Below are positions 61,511-64,000 of a DNA stretch of 64,000 bases, in pieces. A model generated the notes under the pieces. The model worked only from the letters and a program-made list of their open reading frames with translations. It searched no databases and was not told the origin of the DNA. The stretch is from Bin55 sp965205545 (GTDB lineage Bacteria > Pseudomonadota > Gammaproteobacteria > Pseudomonadales > Azotimanducaceae). The stretch is from contig OZ242170.1 of NCBI GenBank assembly GCA_965205545.1, positions 3,038,001-3,102,000 of the forward strand. Direction: 5' to 3'. How positions within the stretch are numbered: position 1 is the stretch's first letter; every line of letters begins with the position of its first letter. The translations under genes were made by a program, and so were the position numbers.

Positions 61511-63100
61511 ATGGATTTGATTGATTCCGTCGAACGGCGAAGGACCTTCGCGATTATTTCGCATCCAGATGCCGGCAAGACCACAATTACCGAGAAATTG
61601 CTTTTGCTCGGGGACGCAATACAACTTGCAGGTACCGTCAAAGCAAAGAAAAGTGGCCGCCATGCAAAGTCAGACTGGATGGAAATGGAGAAGCAGCGCG
61701 GCATATCGGTTACGACGTCGGTCATGCAATTCAATTACCGAAGCCACGTCGTCAATCTACTCGACACGCCTGGGCACGAGGACTTTTCTGAAGACACCTA
61801 TAGGACTCTAACGGCTGTTGACTCGGCGATCATGGTGATTGACGGAGCAAGGGGCGTTGAACCTCGCACTCGCAAATTGCTTGAAATTTGTCGCATGCGA
61901 GACACTCCGATCATCACGTTTGTTAACAAACTTGATCGGGAATCCATGGATCCTCTCGAAATGCTGAGCCATTTGGAGGACGAATTGCAGGTTGAATGCA
62001 TTCCGGAAACATGGCCCATTGGATCGGGACGATCTCTGCAAGGTGTTTACCGTATGGCGGCTGATGATTTCGTCATTTATGAGCAAGGTCATGGAAGCGC
62101 CCAGTTTGACTACAGAACAATCGAGAAACTGGGTTCCCCAGAGTCGAGAGATTGGCTGAATTTCGAGGCTGACACTGCCGAGGAAACTATCGAGCTCGTG
62201 CGTGATGCTGGCCACGACTTCAATCTCGACGAATACCTTGCTGGAAGGCAAACGCCAGTCTATTTTGGTAGCGCGTTGCAGAACTTCGGAGTCTCGGAGC
62301 TTCTTGATCGGTTTGTTGACATCGCTCCCTCTCCACGACCTCGAGAAACCGACTCAGGCACTATCGAGCCCGATTTTGAAAAGCTGACAGGCTTTGTGTT
62401 CAAGATTCAGGCAAACATGGTTCCCAAGCACAGAGACCGTATTGCATTCATGAGAATCTGCTCTGGCACCTATCGAAAAGGCATGCAAATGAAGCATGTA
62501 CGGTTGGGCAAGAACGTCAAGGTAGCGGATGCTGTGACATTCATGGCGGGGGACAGAGCTCAAGTTGAAGAAGCATATGCAGGGGACATAATCGGATTGC
62601 ACAACCATGGAACCATCAGAATTGGTGATACGTTCACTGAAGGCGACTCCATCTCGTTTCGAGGGATTCCAAACTTTGCGCCAGAGATCTTTCGTCGCGT
62701 TCGCATTCGGGACCCCTTGCATTCGAAGAGATTGAAGAACGGCATTCGCCAATTGTCAGAGGAAGGCGCGACTCAAGTTTTCTCGCCCCTCAACAATCAA
62801 GACATCATTGTTGGAGCGGTCGGTTCGCTCCAATTCGATCTGGTGGCGTTTCGATTGCTAGAGGAATACGGAGCCGATTGCCTGTATGAGCCGTGCCAAA
62901 TTCACACGGTTCGTTGGGTAAGCTCAGAGGATCCCATAGTCTTTGAAGATTTCTGCGCTCGAACCCGATCCCAATTGGCACGGGATGGCGATGATCGCTT
63001 GACGTTGCTCGCTACGTCGCGTCCCAACTTGCAGCTCTTAGAGGAGCGATGGCCCGACATCACCTTTGCGACTACTCGAGAACATGCTGCAGCTGGCTAG
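61511..63100 (+). CDS. prfC: Peptide chain release factor 3
   Basis: A 529-residue translational GTPase that recycles RF1/RF2 after termination. G1 is SHPDAGKTT, switch I/II contains KQRGISVTTS and DTPGHEDFSEDTYR, and G4 is NKLD. The C-terminal LEERWPDITFATTREH ending also matches RF3. Length equals E. coli RF3 (529). Start ATG at 61511. The gene lies after rimI and before the SirB1-family gene. Confidence 0.98.
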   Translation: MDLIDSVERRRTFAIISHPDAGKTTITEKLLLLGDAIQLAGTVKAKKSGRHAKSDWMEMEKQRGISVTTSVMQFNYRSHVVNLLDTPGHEDFSEDTYRTLTAVDSAIMVIDGARGVEPRTRKLLEICRMRDTPIITFVNKLDRESMDPLEMLSHLEDELQVECIPETWPIGSGRSLQGVYRMAADDFVIYEQGHGSAQFDYRTIEKLGSPESRDWLNFEADTAEETIELVRDAGHDFNLDEYLAGRQTPVYFGSALQNFGVSELLDRFVDIAPSPRPRETDSGTIEPDFEKLTGFVFKIQANMVPKHRDRIAFMRICSGTYRKGMQMKHVRLGKNVKVADAVTFMAGDRAQVEEAYAGDIIGLHNHGTIRIGDTFTEGDSISFRGIPNFAPEIFRRVRIRDPLHSKRLKNGIRQLSEEGATQVFSPLNNQDIIVGAVGSLQFDLVAFRLLEEYGADCLYEPCQIHTVRWVSSEDPIVFEDFCARTRSQLARDGDDRLTLLATSRPNLQLLEERWPDITFATTREHAAAG

Positions 63101-63163
63101 TGGTAGTTACGCTGGCGTAGAATTCTCTGGTTGATTCGAGCTGCATGGGAATTGCGTTGGCAT

Positions 63164-63952
63164 ATGTTAGGGAGTCCTTCCTCTGCTGATTTGCCACTAA
63201 GGGACCAACTTCTCCACGTAGTAGGTCCTGAGGTTAATCCCATTGAAGTGGCCATCACGGTTGCGCAGATCATTGATGCTTCGGTCAATGCGGACCATGT
63301 AAGGCGCGAAATCCGAAATTTGACCGAGCAAGTCCCAAAAAGGAATGTCACCGAATTGGTGGCATCATTGCGACTACAGGGATTCACTGGAGAACGACGC
63401 AATCCCGATCCAGTTGACAATTCCCGTATCGATCAAGCACTTCGGTACAAAATAGCAAACCCAATAACGCTGGCCATGGTTGTGATTGGAGTTGCCAAGT
63501 ACTTGGATATTGAATGCCATGGGGTCAATTTTCCGCAGCATTTCTTGGCACAGGTGAATGGTGAGCTAATTGATCCATTGCAAATGGAGATTGTTGCCGT
63601 CTCGGATTTAAAGTCATGGGCCAAGAGCCATGGAATACCGGACACGAACCTCTTTGCTCGAGCTTCGAATGCAGACATTGCCATTCGGATGTTGAATAAC
63701 GTTTTCGCCGCATTGGAAGTAAGAACAAATCCACTGGAGGCGCTTATTGTTCTGGACTACAAGGCTTTGCTATTGCCCACTCAAACAGAAGTGCTGATGG
63801 AGCGAGCACGCGTTTGGTTGGAAGTTGGAGAAATTGGAATGGCTAGGGAGTTGCTTGGCGAAGCACTGAACTCAACCAGTCGCGACCATATCAAAGAGCG
63901 GATCCGGCGACGTCTTCTTAGCTTGACTGCAGGCAACGAAACGATCAACTGA
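63164..63952 (+). CDS. SirB1 / transglutaminase-like N-terminal family protein
   Basis: A 262-residue protein related to SirB1. The family core NPITLAMVVIGVAKYLDIECHGVNFPQHFL (key parts NPITLAMVVIGV and GVNFPQHFL) corresponds to the transglutaminase-like domain, and a TPR-like C-terminal helical part (ERARVWLEVGEIGMARELLG) follows. The function is unknown; the catalytic Cys of true transglutaminases is not evident. ATG at 63164 and TTG at 63131 are both possible starts. The gene follows prfC in the same direction. Confidence 0.8.
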   Translation: MLGSPSSADLPLRDQLLHVVGPEVNPIEVAITVAQIIDASVNADHVRREIRNLTEQVPKRNVTELVASLRLQGFTGERRNPDPVDNSRIDQALRYKIANPITLAMVVIGVAKYLDIECHGVNFPQHFLAQVNGELIDPLQMEIVAVSDLKSWAKSHGIPDTNLFARASNADIAIRMLNNVFAALEVRTNPLEALIVLDYKALLLPTQTEVLMERARVWLEVGEIGMARELLGEALNSTSRDHIKERIRRRLLSLTAGNETIN

Positions 63953-64000
63953 GGAAACGGCCGTTTGCCCAGAATCTTAGTCGGATTGTGCTGGTTGCAT

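Noticed and set aside
1..64000. CRISPR arrays, insertion sequences, integrases or phage genes
   Set aside because: No regularly spaced direct repeats, transposase or integrase motifs were seen on either strand.

Overview
The window reads as chromosomal DNA of a gammaproteobacterium. Several neighbourhoods are classic for that class: ispB divergent from rplU-rpmA-obgE, rpsT beside murJ-ribF-lspA, bamD divergent from rluD, ilvI-ilvH-ilvC, and a psi-subunit-like gene next to rimI and prfC. The proteins are not close copies of the enteric versions, so an uncultured or marine/host-associated lineage is possible, but the sequence does not name a species. I saw no rRNA, CRISPR array, insertion sequence or prophage. 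One tRNA (Pro, anticodon CGG) is present.

Layout. 1-8.4 kb, mostly minus strand: the N-terminal part of a TonB-dependent receptor, a secreted serine hydrolase overlapping cysS, pepA, lipA and a membrane-anchored di-haem cytochrome. 8.7-11.1 kb, plus strand: a sterol C14-reductase-like membrane enzyme and a one-domain voltage-gated cation channel. 11.1-16.2 kb, minus: a heterodimeric ABC exporter pair and asnS. 16.4-17.6 kb: two AT-rich RDD membrane proteins in tandem.

17.9-31.6 kb is one co-directional block of ten genes on the minus strand. A second, unusually large ABC exporter pair leads it, followed by a PhyH-type dioxygenase with an extra N-terminal region, a FemAB/DUF482-like acyltransferase, and then the RDD - SpoIIM - DUF4129 - DUF4350 - MoxR - DUF58 set. 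32.1-36.3 kb carries an ABC-2 transporter pair, a luciferase-like (F420-type) oxidoreductase, a small membrane protein, an intergenic stretch with three consecutive strong inverted repeats, and glyoxalase I. 36.4-49.3 kb is the housekeeping core (SDR enzyme, tRNA-Pro, ispB, rplU, rpmA, obgE, rpsT, murJ, ribF, lspA, bamD, rluD, ilvIHC).

49.4-56.7 kb is accessory: a YcaQ/AlkX-like DNA glycosylase, an unknown exported protein, a GPP34 protein, and a tightly coupled three-gene operon of a sterol-desaturase-type hydroxylase, a GH3-type acyl-adenylating/amide synthetase and an enolase-superfamily epimerase. That operon is the best candidate here for an undescribed pathway. 57-64 kb returns to core functions: msrPQ (periplasmic methionine sulfoxide repair), a pterin dehydratase converging on DAHP synthase, a holD-like gene, rimI, prfC and a SirB1-family protein.

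All functional calls rest on motifs, lengths and gene order read by eye; no database search was possible.
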